Shown here in pieces: positions 4,355 through 12,968 of a stretch of DNA of 23,543 nucleotides. This DNA comes from Clostridiales bacterium. Lineage in GTDB: Bacteria; Bacillota; Clostridia; Monoglobales; Monoglobaceae. Location of the stretch: assembly GCA_019419865.1 (NCBI GenBank), contig JAHZIG010000034.1, positions 1-23,543 on the forward strand. The letters are read 5' to 3'. Both the position numbers and the translations under genes were made by a program. Position 1 is the first letter of the stretch; every line of letters begins with the position of its first letter. The notes under the pieces were generated by a model that saw only the letters and a program-made list of their open reading frames with translations, made no database searches and was not told the DNA's origin.

Positions 4355-4843
4355 ATGGGAGCAAGAGGCGCAAGACCTAAACCGAACGAGATAAAAAAGC
4401 TTGAAGGAAATCCGGGCAAACGTGAAATATCGAATCATCCGGTTTACAGTTTGTCGGACGAATCTAAAAAGCCTCCGCCGTATTTAGGTTCATATGGAAA
4501 AAAGGAATGGAAACGAATATTGCCGTTGCTTGAAAAGAATAGGTTAATGACGGACGCGGATTACATAATGCTGGCCGGGTATTGCCAGTCGGTCGATACG
4601 TGGATAAACGCCGAAAAAATGAAAAGGACTTACGGCTTCACAGACACCACGGATAAGGGAAATATTGTGCAGAGGCCGGAGGTTGGGATAGCGAATACCG
4701 CGTTGCAAAACATATTAAAGTTCGGCCGCGAATTCGGACTGTCTCCGTCGAGCCGAGCCGCGTTATCCGTGGAAGCCGCGGAAAATTCAAGTAATCCGGT
4801 TTTGTCATTAATTGATATGAGGAAGTCGCTTAAAAATGAGTAA
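4355..4843 (+). CDS. terS: Terminase small subunit, P27 family
   Basis: 162 residues. The opening GARGARPKPNEIKKLEGNPGKR is the hallmark N-terminus of P27-type small terminases: a basic arm and then K-x-L-E-G-N-P-G-K-R. A PPPYL element and a helix-turn-helix-like core (around WKRILPLLEKNRLMTDADY) follow, then an oligomerisation region and LSPSSRAAL near the end, all conserved in the family. The protein recognises phage DNA and loads it onto TerL. Its start lies 4 bases after the connector's stop, with GGAGAGTGAGA as ribosome binding site, and its end overlaps terL by 8 bases. Confidence 0.93.
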   Translation: MGARGARPKPNEIKKLEGNPGKREISNHPVYSLSDESKKPPPYLGSYGKKEWKRILPLLEKNRLMTDADYIMLAGYCQSVDTWINAEKMKRTYGFTDTTDKGNIVQRPEVGIANTALQNILKFGREFGLSPSSRAALSVEAAENSSNPVLSLIDMRKSLKNE

Positions 4844-6509
4844 AGTAATCGATAAAACAACCCAATATGCAAAACTCGTGAGCGCCGGCAGGATAACGGC
4901 GGGCAAGCTCGTGCGTTTAGCGTGCATGCGCCATTTAGACGACCTTAAAAAGAGCAAACGCAAAAGTTACCCATATGAATTCAAAGCAGAGCTTGCAAAC
5001 CTAAGATTAGATTTTTACAATCTATGTCGGCATTACAAGGGCGACGCCGCCGGTCAGGCGATAGTTCCAGAGCTTTGGCAATGCTTTATTCAAGGCAGCG
5101 TGTTCGGCTGGGTCGAAAAAGAGACCGGAAAACGCAGGTTCAGAGAGGTATATGAACAGATCGCAAAGAAAAACGGAAAGTCAACGGACGCCGCGGTCAC
5201 CGGATTGTATTGTATGACGGTCGACGGCGAACCCGGAGCGGAAGTATATTCCGCCGCGACGACCAGAAAACAGGCGAGGATCATATTCGAAACCGCGAGA
5301 CAGATGGTATCGAACTCCCCGGAGCTTAAAGAAATATACAACTGCTTGACTAATAACATAAACGTTCCGGCGACAGCGAGTAAATTTGAACCGGTATCAA
5401 GCGAGGCCGACACATTGGACGGTCTCGATATACATTGCGCGTTGGTTGACGAACTCCACGCGCACAAGACCAGATCGGTATATGAAATACTAAAGGGCGG
5501 AACCGCCGCCCGAGCGCAGCCGCTTATTTGGGTAGTGACGACCGCGGGGTATAATCTAAACGGCATATGCAAAGAACGCTATGATTACGCGGTCAAGGTT
5601 TTAAACGGCGCGGTAGAAGACGATAGATTATTTATATACATAGCGCAGATCGACGAAGAAGACGACCCGTTCGATGAAAGCGTCTGGGTGAAGGCGAATC
5701 CAAACCTGGGCGTCTCCGTTAAGCTGGAGGATCTGCGCCGCAAAGCCAAGGAAGCGAAAGAGATCCACTCCGCATACAATATGTTCTTATGCAAACATCT
5801 GAATATATGGGTCAACGCTTCGGAGTCGTGGATGGATATGCAAAGATGGAACGCGTCCGGCAAAAATATTTATCCGGCGCTGAAACATAAACGGTGCTGG
5901 GTCGGAGTAGACCTTTCGAGCAAGCTCGATCTTACTTCGGTTGTTCTTATATTCCCTCTTAAAGACGGATATTACGCGGCGCTGCACCATTCGTTTATTC
6001 CGGAAGCGGCGGTGAATGAAAAAGAAAAGACCGATAAAGTTCCGTATTCAGCATGGATACGCGACGGGTACATAACGGCGATCCCGGGCGAGGTTATCGA
6101 ACAGAGCTGGATCGAAGAATACATAATGACCATGTCGAAAAAATATTCTATACAGGAGATATGCTACGACCCTTGGAACGCTTCCGAATTTGCTCAGCAT
6201 ATGGAAGGCGAAGGCTTTACGTGCGTCGAAGTTCGCCAGGGCTTCCGATCTCTTTCGGAACCCATGAAGGATATTGAAAAATTGGTTTACGACGGGAAAC
6301 TGATACACTTTGGCGATCCCGTTATGCGATGGGCGATGTCGAACGTGATAGCGACAAAAGACCCGGCGGATAATATAAAGCCGGATAAATCCAAGTCGAC
6401 TGAAAAGATCGATCCGGTCGTTGCGTTGATAACAGGCCACGCAAGAGCTTTGATAAACAATATAGTCGATTTAGAATCGTATATTCTGAGCGACGATTAC
6501 ATAATGTAA
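4836..6509 (+). CDS. terL: Terminase large subunit (ATPase and nuclease)
   Basis: 557 residues, normal for Terminase_1/P27-partner large subunits. The ATPase part shows the Walker-A-like KKNGKST (111-117), Walker B CALVDE (201-206) with the catalytic Glu, and coupling motif TTAG (235-238). The nuclease part (RNase H-like) shows the first Asp in WVGVDLSS (D359), a second in CYDPWN (D445) and the third in KIDPVVAL (D526). The protein drives ATP-powered DNA translocation through the portal and cuts concatemers. The start overlaps terS, so translation is coupled. All key residues are present and the gene appears intact. Confidence 0.96.
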   Translation: MSKVIDKTTQYAKLVSAGRITAGKLVRLACMRHLDDLKKSKRKSYPYEFKAELANLRLDFYNLCRHYKGDAAGQAIVPELWQCFIQGSVFGWVEKETGKRRFREVYEQIAKKNGKSTDAAVTGLYCMTVDGEPGAEVYSAATTRKQARIIFETARQMVSNSPELKEIYNCLTNNINVPATASKFEPVSSEADTLDGLDIHCALVDELHAHKTRSVYEILKGGTAARAQPLIWVVTTAGYNLNGICKERYDYAVKVLNGAVEDDRLFIYIAQIDEEDDPFDESVWVKANPNLGVSVKLEDLRRKAKEAKEIHSAYNMFLCKHLNIWVNASESWMDMQRWNASGKNIYPALKHKRCWVGVDLSSKLDLTSVVLIFPLKDGYYAALHHSFIPEAAVNEKEKTDKVPYSAWIRDGYITAIPGEVIEQSWIEEYIMTMSKKYSIQEICYDPWNASEFAQHMEGEGFTCVEVRQGFRSLSEPMKDIEKLVYDGKLIHFGDPVMRWAMSNVIATKDPADNIKPDKSKSTEKIDPVVALITGHARALINNIVDLESYILSDDYIM

Positions 6510-6522
6510 AGGCGGTGAGATC

Positions 6523-7827
6523 TTGGGATTTTTTAAGAAGATATTTCAATTTAATATTTCACGGTCAGCCGACGACGCAGTTGATCAGGCCGGAGCCGAG
6601 CCGGAGGATATAAAGTCGAATTATTCAAACTCGACGGATACCGATCTATCGTCGTCGGGATACGGCTGGTACAGCTTAAACGATTTGACCGAGCTGAATT
6701 CCAATACGGACAGCGGCGTAAGGATCACGCCCAAAACCGCCTTTAACCGTATAACGACCGTATTCGCTTGCGTCGACCGCCGGGCTACGGCTTTGGCGAA
6801 ACTGCCGTTTAACGTATATCGCCGCGAAGGCGATTCAAGAATACACGCCGTCGAGCATCGACTCAACTACCTACTTACAAAGCGGCCTAATCAATATCAG
6901 TCGCCTACGATGTATAAAAAATATATCATGACATGTCAGTTGCTTTGGGGGTATTCCGTGATACTAAAGAAGATGGATATAAACGGACAGATCGCCGAAC
7001 TGATCCCTCTTCCTCCGCCCGAGGTAAGTATCCAGAAGGTATTTAATAAAGATAAATATCTGTACGGATACAAGGGCGAATGGTACACGGAAGACGAAGT
7101 CATATATATACCATATATTTCTGTAGACGGTAAGATAGGAAAAGCGCCGATGTCTGTAGCGAGGGAATCAGCCGGCGCCGTTATCTCTATGACGAAGCAC
7201 TTGTCAAGATTCTATAAAAACGGCGCGATCCGCCAGGGCGCGTTGGTGACCACGGCGCCGCTCGGCGAAACTGCGAAACGAAAACTAAAGCGGAGCTGGG
7301 CGGAGCTTTACGGGGGCTTTGAAAATTCCGGAGAGCCCGCCGTGCTGGACAACGGCCTTGACTTCAAGGATATATCGTTGCCGCTCAAAGACGCTGAATT
7401 TATTGAAAGCAAGCGTCTTACGGCGCAAGAGATCGCAAGCGTTTTCAATGTTCCTCCGAGCATGATAGGACTTGCGTCTGAAAAATATTCTAACCTTCAG
7501 GAAATTAACGACAGGTATATGCAAGACGTCGTCCAACCAGACTGCATCAATATAGAGGAAGCGCATAACTATTCCTGCTTTTTGGAGTCTGAACGGAATT
7601 ACTATACCAAGTTCAACCTTGCGGCGGGAATGCGCGGGGCGCCCGAAAAGAGAGCGGCGTATTACAAAGAGATGCTTCAGCTTGGAGCGATGACCATAAA
7701 CGAAATACGCGCGCTGGAGGAACTCAACGGGATCGGCGAACTCGGCGACAAGCATTATTTCTCGCTGAACTTCACCACCTTGGATACGCTGGAGAAACAC
7801 GAACGAATAATAGAAAGCGGTGAGTAA
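6523..7827 (+). CDS. HK97-family portal protein
   Basis: 434 residues from a TTG start; AAAGGCGGTGA lies just upstream and no nearby ATG fits. The N-terminal basic/hydrophobic GFFKKIF is typical. Family landmarks are ITTVFACVDRRATALAKLPFN (about 79-99), the clip/stem helices, GVIS-like AGAVISMTKHL, and the C-terminal crown-proximal stretch ERNYYTKFNLAAGMRG followed by YKEMLQLGAMTINEIRALE. Twelve copies form the DNA entry ring at one capsid vertex. It sits directly between terL and the protease gene; the stop abuts the protease ATG with no gap. Confidence 0.95.
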   Translation: MGFFKKIFQFNISRSADDAVDQAGAEPEDIKSNYSNSTDTDLSSSGYGWYSLNDLTELNSNTDSGVRITPKTAFNRITTVFACVDRRATALAKLPFNVYRREGDSRIHAVEHRLNYLLTKRPNQYQSPTMYKKYIMTCQLLWGYSVILKKMDINGQIAELIPLPPPEVSIQKVFNKDKYLYGYKGEWYTEDEVIYIPYISVDGKIGKAPMSVARESAGAVISMTKHLSRFYKNGAIRQGALVTTAPLGETAKRKLKRSWAELYGGFENSGEPAVLDNGLDFKDISLPLKDAEFIESKRLTAQEIASVFNVPPSMIGLASEKYSNLQEINDRYMQDVVQPDCINIEEAHNYSCFLESERNYYTKFNLAAGMRGAPEKRAAYYKEMLQLGAMTINEIRALEELNGIGELGDKHYFSLNFTTLDTLEKHERIIESGE

Positions 7828-8553
7828 ATGCAAACGTATGATTTTTGTGAAATAAATAAAAGCGGCGGCTCCAATAAAACGGAGCTGTTTTTTTACGGCG
7901 ACATTGTTTCAAGCTCCTGGGATCAGTGGCAATGGGAAGATCAATATCCCGACAATGTGCGCTATCTGCTTAGGGATATAGGAGACGGCGATCTCGATAT
8001 ACATATCAATTCAGCCGGAGGGAATGTTTTCGCTGGATTCACGATCCATAATATGCTTAAAAACCTCAAAGGCTCAAAGACCGTATATGTGGACGGGCTG
8101 GCCGCGTCTATCGCGTCCGTGATAGCTATGGCGGGAGATCAAATTATAATGCCGTCCAATTCGTTTATCATGATCCATAAACCTATGGTATCGCTGATGA
8201 GCGGCAACGCGGACGAACTGCGAGCCGAGGCCGAGGTCTTGGACAAGCTCGAACAAGGGATCCTAAGCACATATATGAACAACGCTTTGCCGGACGTCGC
8301 AGAAAAGGCCGTATCTAAAATGATAGCCGCCGAGACATGGCTCTCCGCAAGCGAGGCCGCGGAGGTATTTAAAAACATTGTTGTCGAGCAGCCTAACGAA
8401 GCGGTCGCAAAGCTGGACGTCAGCTCTTACAAAAACTATAGGAATGTGCCGGACAAATTGCTTAAGACCGATAAGCGAGAAGAACCGGACATGTCAAGCT
8501 TTATTGAGTTTGAAAAATTATTAAATATTAAATATACAAGCGAGGAGAATTAA
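7828..8553 (+). CDS. ClpP-like (S14) head maturation protease
   Basis: 241 residues. The ClpP fold signature is clear: INSAGGNVFAGFTIHNML (about 60-77), nucleophile S94 in GLAASIASV, and catalytic H117 in FIMIHKPM. At the usual Asp position the sequence reads AETWLSASEAAE, so the third residue may be shifted or replaced by Glu; many phage S14 relatives vary here. The enzyme cleaves capsid delta domains and itself during prohead maturation. The ATG immediately follows the portal stop and its ribosome binding site lies in the portal's last codons. The C-terminal about 45 residues (after VAKLDV) are family-variable, probably an assembly or self-cleavage tail. Confidence 0.94.
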   Translation: MQTYDFCEINKSGGSNKTELFFYGDIVSSSWDQWQWEDQYPDNVRYLLRDIGDGDLDIHINSAGGNVFAGFTIHNMLKNLKGSKTVYVDGLAASIASVIAMAGDQIIMPSNSFIMIHKPMVSLMSGNADELRAEAEVLDKLEQGILSTYMNNALPDVAEKAVSKMIAAETWLSASEAAEVFKNIVVEQPNEAVAKLDVSSYKNYRNVPDKLLKTDKREEPDMSSFIEFEKLLNIKYTSEEN

Positions 8554-8555
8554 AA

Positions 8556-10040
8556 ATGAGAATGAGTAATCAAATGCGTGAAATTTTAAACGACATGAAC
8601 GCGCAGCGAAACCTGCTCGATCAGGCGATCAAAGACCGAGACCCTGAAAAGGCGAAGGCGGCGCAGACTGAGATCGAAAAGCTGAACGCGCTGTACACAG
8701 CGGCGGAGACGGCGTTCCTCAATGAAAGGGCGCTGGAACGCGAGCAGGATCAAGATGACGACGATTCATTAGATGAAAAACCGTCGTCCGAGAAACCGGC
8801 CTACGATTCAAAGCTGTTCTATAAGGCGCTGACCGCGAGAGGCGCTTTGACCGAATCGGAGAGAAGCGTCATAGCCGAGGCTCGCAAAAAGTACGACAAC
8901 TACTTTTCGGAAACCGGAACGAACCAGTTTACCAACAGCCTCTCCGAGGGCGTAAAGGAAAACGGCGGCTATACAGTTCCCGACGATCTGTCACAGGAGA
9001 TATTCGAGTCAATCAAGACGCGCGATTCGGTAAGAAACCTGGTCTACGTCGAAAACGTTACGTCTGCAAGCGGAACGCGCATTTATAAGAACGGAGACGC
9101 AAACAGGCTTTACAACACCGCGGAATACGAAGAGATTAAAGAACTCAATAACCCGCAATTCGGAACGGTTACATACAATCAGAAGAAATTCGCGGGCATC
9201 ACTCCGATATCGAACGAACTGCTCAACGATTCGTTTGTGAACTTCCAGTCCGAGATCACTACTTGGCTCGCGGATGCGGCAAGGGTTACGGAAAACAGAC
9301 AGATATTGTACGGCGCCGGAGGCGACAAGCACTGTCAGGGTATCATTTCCACTCAGGGCGCGTATAAGGAAATTACCGCCCCTTCCTCTATTACTATCGA
9401 CTTCTTAAGAAAAGTAAAGTTCAGTCTTAGAAGTCCTTACAGAGCTTCATCGATGTGGGTGATGAATACCGACGCGTTCCTTTTGATTTCGGAACTGAAA
9501 GACGGAAACGGGCGCAGCTATATCCAGCCCGATCCAATTAACGCGGAGCAATATATACTTTTGGGCTCGCCGATGTATATCCTCGACGATATCGAGACGG
9601 ACGAGAATAAGACCGTAATTCTATACGGCGATCTAAAGGCCGCGTACAGAATGTTTTCGCGCCAGGATTTCGGCATTACGTTCACGGACATAGGCGCGGG
9701 AGCGTTTGAGACGGATTCTATCAGGGCGCGCGGCATAGAACGTTTTGACGGAAGGATTATGGACAACAACGCCTTGGTCATCGTAAGAGACCTTAGCGTG
9801 ACCCCGGCTACCGTTACGACGCCCGAGAAAGACTTTGGAGCGGCAAGTGCGATCACCGCGGAGAGCTTAGCTTACCAGAGCAAAACTGGACTGCTTGAAT
9901 TTGCGGAAGATATGGGGATAGCGGGCGTGAATTCCACCATGACCAAGTCTAACATCATAACAGCCATATTGTCGGCTTTGGAAGGCGACGACGAAGATAC
10001 TGAAGACGATACCGGAAGCGAACCGGGCGTTGGAGCTTAA
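8556..10040 (+). CDS. HK97-fold major capsid protein with added C-terminal HeH/SAP-like domain
   Basis: 494 residues, longer than the usual 390-420. Residues 1 to about 75 form a charged helical delta domain serving as internal scaffold (MREILNDMNAQRNLLDQA). The HK97 capsid core runs from about 90 to 413: the N-arm/E-loop region, YRASSMWVMNTDAF, GSPMYILDD, and a final strand ending ALVIVRDL. After that lie 81 extra residues: a T/P linker, then a compact helical stretch at about 441-475 (SKTGLLEFAEDMGI, MTKSNIITAILSAL) with the pattern of HeH/LEM/SAP-like DNA-binding motifs, then a highly acidic tail. GAGGAG upstream supports the start. Confidence 0.94.
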   Translation: MRMSNQMREILNDMNAQRNLLDQAIKDRDPEKAKAAQTEIEKLNALYTAAETAFLNERALEREQDQDDDDSLDEKPSSEKPAYDSKLFYKALTARGALTESERSVIAEARKKYDNYFSETGTNQFTNSLSEGVKENGGYTVPDDLSQEIFESIKTRDSVRNLVYVENVTSASGTRIYKNGDANRLYNTAEYEEIKELNNPQFGTVTYNQKKFAGITPISNELLNDSFVNFQSEITTWLADAARVTENRQILYGAGGDKHCQGIISTQGAYKEITAPSSITIDFLRKVKFSLRSPYRASSMWVMNTDAFLLISELKDGNGRSYIQPDPINAEQYILLGSPMYILDDIETDENKTVILYGDLKAAYRMFSRQDFGITFTDIGAGAFETDSIRARGIERFDGRIMDNNALVIVRDLSVTPATVTTPEKDFGAASAITAESLAYQSKTGLLEFAEDMGIAGVNSTMTKSNIITAILSALEGDDEDTEDDTGSEPGVGA

Positions 10041-10042
10041 TC

Positions 10043-10501
10043 ATGAAGTTTTCAACGCTGAGACACAGGATAGTATTTTTAAAACCGGCGCCCGCAGGTA
10101 AGAACGGCATGGGAGAGACTCTCCCGCTGTGGGCGCCGTTTTCCCCCGCAAGAACAGTCGACGCGGAAACGGACGCCGTCTATTTGCACGATGAAAAAGG
10201 TTTCCCGGTATTTAAAACCGCCGACGGTAAAGAGATCCCGTATACCGAGATCGAAAGAAATTATGCCGTGTGGGCGAACGTTTCGCCTACTACGGGGCGG
10301 GAGTACGAGGAAGCTCAAAAACTTCGCGAAGAGACCACATACAAAATTACGACGCGGTATTTTCAAGGCATAACTTCAGAGATGAAAATTATGTTCGGCG
10401 ACGAAGTATTTGATATTATCTCCGTTCTGAACGTAAACGGCCTGAATAAACAGCTTCAAATTGTCGCAAAGGAGAAAGACAGATATGGCAAGGAATGTTG
10501 A
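10043..10501 (+). CDS. Head-tail adaptor (SPP1 gp16-like head closure family)
   Basis: 152 residues. The opening FSTLRHRIVFLKP and the later VWANVSPTTGREYEEAQKL, TRYFQGITSEMKIMFG and VFDIISVLNV make up the phage head-tail joining family pattern: a β-barrel with a conserved W-A-x-V and E-x-x-x-A. It caps the connector below the portal. It is about 40 residues longer than usual; the excess is an insertion at about 30-70 between the first strand and VWANV (aromatic and acidic, VYLHDEKGFPVFK). The stop overlaps the next gene by 17 bases. Position straight after the capsid gene is standard. Confidence 0.85.
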   Translation: MKFSTLRHRIVFLKPAPAGKNGMGETLPLWAPFSPARTVDAETDAVYLHDEKGFPVFKTADGKEIPYTEIERNYAVWANVSPTTGREYEEAQKLREETTYKITTRYFQGITSEMKIMFGDEVFDIISVLNVNGLNKQLQIVAKEKDRYGKEC

Positions 10502-10952
10502 CGTCTTTGGTTTTGACGAACTCGAAAAGGCCTTTAATCGAGTTCAGAAGAAATACCCGGACAAAGCGGACGCAATGCTTATGGCTCTTGGACAGGCGGC
10601 TAACAAAAGGACAAAAGCGTTAACGCCTGTCAGGACGAAAAAGCTACGCAAATCATGGCGGCTGAAAAAAGTCAAGCTTTACAAGAGCGGAACTGTTCGA
10701 GTAGTCCGCGTTCAATCGACCGCGCCCCATGCGCACCTTGTTGAATACGGTCATGAAATTGTAAAAGGCGGTAAGACGAGAGAGCGCGGACGCACGCTTA
10801 ACCGGGTACAGCGTTCGGCCAGAGGCATAACGTCCCACGGACGCGTCGAGGGTGAATATATGCTTGAAAAAGCAATGACAGAAACAAGATCGGCGTTTAA
10901 CAGAGACGCTGAGAAATTATTGGACGCAATATGCGAGGAAGTCGAGGTATAA
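10485..10952 (+). CDS. HK97 gp10-like tail/neck protein
   Basis: 155 residues from the ATG preceded by AAAGGAG (10469-10474); an in-frame extension of 8 codons upstream has no separate ribosome binding site. The family pattern is visible: V-x-V-x-G-x-D-E-L-x-x-A-F, then ANKRTKALTPVRTKKLRKSW, VRVQSTAPHAHLVEYGHE and a final helical segment. The P-V-x-T-x-x-L-x-x-S-W and A-P-H-A-x-L-V-E-x-G-H motifs are diagnostic. Family members work at the head-tail interface or in tail completion. It is strongly basic in its first half. Gene order (adaptor, gp10-like, tail terminator, sheath) matches PBSX-like myophages. Confidence 0.88.
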   Translation: MARNVDVFGFDELEKAFNRVQKKYPDKADAMLMALGQAANKRTKALTPVRTKKLRKSWRLKKVKLYKSGTVRVVRVQSTAPHAHLVEYGHEIVKGGKTRERGRTLNRVQRSARGITSHGRVEGEYMLEKAMTETRSAFNRDAEKLLDAICEEVEV

Positions 10953-10954
10953 AA

Positions 10955-11377
10955 ATGATAAATGAAAAAGATATCCAAACAAGAATAGCGGAGCTTCTGA
11001 CTGAAGAAGGATTCAACGTAGTGGCCTCGGAGACGCAGGAGGGATTTGAAAAGCCCGCCGTATTCGTAAACGTATATCCGACGTCGATCACATTGGAAAA
11101 CGCGAGTATGGAACAAGTGACGGACTCGATAGAGATCAAGTACATACCGGCTGTTGAAACGGTCGAGGAATGCGCCGACGCAGCTCAGAAACTGCGCATG
11201 ATCTTTATGTATAAGCCGTTTGAGGTAGGAGACCGGCGCCTCACCGTACAGCAGATCGAATTTGATATCGAAGACTGCGTTTTGTATGCGTATTTCGATC
11301 TTCAGTATATGCAGGAGACGCCCGACTATGAAGAATACGATTTGATCGAGAATATAGAGATCGGAGGGAATATTTAA
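10955..11377 (+). CDS. Phage tail terminator family protein
   Basis: 140 residues from the ATG at 10955, with GAGGT (10944-10948) at proper spacing; a longer frame starting inside the preceding gene is less likely. Pattern: MINEKDIQTRIAELLTEEG, FVNVYPTS, EECADAAQKLRMIF, GDRRLTVQQIEFDIED and a final aromatic strand (LQYMQ). These match uncharacterised tail terminator proteins (DUF6838 type) that precede sheath genes in Firmicutes myophages. It is expected to cap the tube and sheath at the neck and stop polymerisation. Its stop overlaps the sheath start (TAATG), giving coupled translation. Confidence 0.8.
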   Translation: MINEKDIQTRIAELLTEEGFNVVASETQEGFEKPAVFVNVYPTSITLENASMEQVTDSIEIKYIPAVETVEECADAAQKLRMIFMYKPFEVGDRRLTVQQIEFDIEDCVLYAYFDLQYMQETPDYEEYDLIENIEIGGNI

Positions 11378-12450
11378 TGGGATTACCGGAACTGTCAATT
11401 GAATTTAAGACGAAAGCCGAAACAGCCGTAAGCCGGAGTGAGAATGGAATCGTTGCGATAATTCTCGCGGACGATACAGCCGTCGAGAATGTAAAACAAA
11501 GTTATTCATACGCCCTTGAGGCGGATATAACAAGATCGCACTGGTCGGAGACCAACTTGGATTATCTTAACAAGGTTTTCCTCGGTTCGCCCAGACGCGT
11601 ACTGGTAGAGCGTATAGCCTCGGCGGATACGTACGACGACGCTTTGGCGCGACTGAAAAATAAAGAGTGGGATTGGCTGGCGATACCCGGCCTTGAAGCT
11701 AAGAGCGACGAATTTACAAAGATTCTGAACTGGGTCGTAGCGCAGCGCGCGGCCAAGAAAGGTTTTAAAGCCGTACTTCCGTATGTTGGAAGTAACGTCG
11801 CAAATAACGAAGGCGTCGTCAGCTTCGCTACTGACGATATAGAAGTAGGCTCAAAGACCTATACGACATACGAATACTGCGCGAGAATCGCGGGACTGCT
11901 GGCCGGATTGCCGTTTACCCAGAGCGCGACTTATCAGGCGCTTCCGGAAATTACGTCCATAACGGAGAGCACGACGCCGGACGAGGATATCGACAGCGGA
12001 AAGCTGATATTGATAAACGACGGCGAAAAGATCAAGATAGCGCGAGGGATAAATTCTTTGACCACGCTGTCGGGCGATAAGACGGAAGACTTTAAGAAGA
12101 TAAAAATAGTCGAGGCTATGGACTTAATGCGCGACGATATACGCACTACGTTCGAAGACAACTATATCGGCATAAACAACAGCTACGACAACAAGATGAT
12201 GTTCGTCGCCGCGGTAAATCAGTATTTCTCCCAGCTTGTAACCGAGGGCGTACTGTACGACGAAGGCGAGAATTACGCCGACATAGACGTCGACGCGCAG
12301 CGCGCGTGGCTGGCGGAGAAATACGATATATCCGAATACACCGACGACCAGATACGCAAGGCCAAAACCGGAAGCTATCTGTTCGTTATGGCCAACGTGT
12401 TCTTCAGCGACGCGATCGAAGACCTGAAATTCAACATCTTTATGGAATAG
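11377..12450 (+). CDS. xkdK: Contractile tail sheath protein
   Basis: 357 residues, close to the compact XkdK-type sheaths of PBSX-like phages. N-terminal GLPELSIEFKTKAETAVSRS is the typical opening. Further landmarks are PRRVLVERIAS, WDWLAIPG, RIAGLLAGLPFTQSATY, the VEAMDLMRDDIRTTFEDNYIG helix, and a C-terminal YLFVMANVFFSDAIEDLKF. This is the contractile outer cylinder that shortens to drive the tube through the cell envelope. It proves that the tail is of myovirus type. The start overlaps the tail terminator's stop. No missing segments seen. Confidence 0.95.
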   Translation: MGLPELSIEFKTKAETAVSRSENGIVAIILADDTAVENVKQSYSYALEADITRSHWSETNLDYLNKVFLGSPRRVLVERIASADTYDDALARLKNKEWDWLAIPGLEAKSDEFTKILNWVVAQRAAKKGFKAVLPYVGSNVANNEGVVSFATDDIEVGSKTYTTYEYCARIAGLLAGLPFTQSATYQALPEITSITESTTPDEDIDSGKLILINDGEKIKIARGINSLTTLSGDKTEDFKKIKIVEAMDLMRDDIRTTFEDNYIGINNSYDNKMMFVAAVNQYFSQLVTEGVLYDEGENYADIDVDAQRAWLAEKYDISEYTDDQIRKAKTGSYLFVMANVFFSDAIEDLKFNIFME

Positions 12451-12463
12451 GAGATGAACATAA

Positions 12464-12910
12464 ATGGACAGAAAGAAACCTCCCGTAGGAAAAGTAATAT
12501 CGGGAACGCACGGCTATCTATGGTGGAACGGCTCAATATGCTACGAGATAACCTCGTTTGAGGCTAAGATAACCGCTAACCGCGAAACCATCAATTTTGC
12601 GGGCGATATGTGGGACGACTCGAAGCTGATGGGGATCGCGGGCGAATGGTCGGCCACGATCAAGAAAGTTTACTCTCGCGGCAAAGAGGTCGCGGAGAAA
12701 CTCGCTCAGGGCATAGACATGAGACTGACCCTTATAGGAAAGCTCGAAGATCCGGACAACGGCGGAACAGAGCGTATACAGCTCGACAGCTGCTGGCTGG
12801 ACGAGCTGACCCTCATGCAGTTTGAAAACGGCTCCATCATCGAGGACGAATTCAGCGGCGGATTTACAGGCTTTACATATCTCGATACGATCGCCGATCC
12901 GTGCGCGTAA
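12464..12910 (+). CDS. xkdM: Tail tube protein, XkdM/DUF2001 family
   Basis: 148 residues. Opening with VISGTHGYLWWNG, then ITSFEAKITANRETINFAGD, SATIKKVYSR, an I-x-x-R-L-T-L-x-G-K-L-x-D-P strand, LDSCWLDELTLMQFENGS and the ending FSGGFTGFTYLD. This is the standard order for XkdM-like tube proteins, which stack in hexameric rings inside the sheath. AGGAG lies 10 bases before the start. A terminator-like hairpin directly follows, as expected where tube subunits are needed in far greater numbers than the downstream chaperone and baseplate products. Confidence 0.95.
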   Translation: MDRKKPPVGKVISGTHGYLWWNGSICYEITSFEAKITANRETINFAGDMWDDSKLMGIAGEWSATIKKVYSRGKEVAEKLAQGIDMRLTLIGKLEDPDNGGTERIQLDSCWLDELTLMQFENGSIIEDEFSGGFTGFTYLDTIADPCA

Positions 12911-12921
12911 ATCACAATACC

Positions 12922-12954
12922 GGACAGGGGTACGCCTCCTGTCCCTTTATTTTT
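12922..12954 (+). terminator. Terminator or attenuator after the tail tube gene
   Basis: GGACAGG (12922-12928) pairs perfectly with CCTGTCC (12938-12944) across a 9-base loop that can pair further (GG with CC/CT), and CTTTATTTTT follows. This is a full rho-independent terminator form inside the tail operon. Partial read-through would reduce expression of the genes after the tube. The next gene's ribosome binding site AAAGGGG begins 2 bases after the T run. Confidence 0.8.
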
Positions 12955-12968
12955 GAAAGGGGATCCAT

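Noticed and set aside
7285..7833. 182-codon minus-strand frame
   Set aside because: Shadow of the portal gene's codon bias; no start signals.
10751..11398. 215-codon minus-strand frame
   Set aside because: Opposes the gp10-like and tail terminator genes, both well supported; no independent signals.
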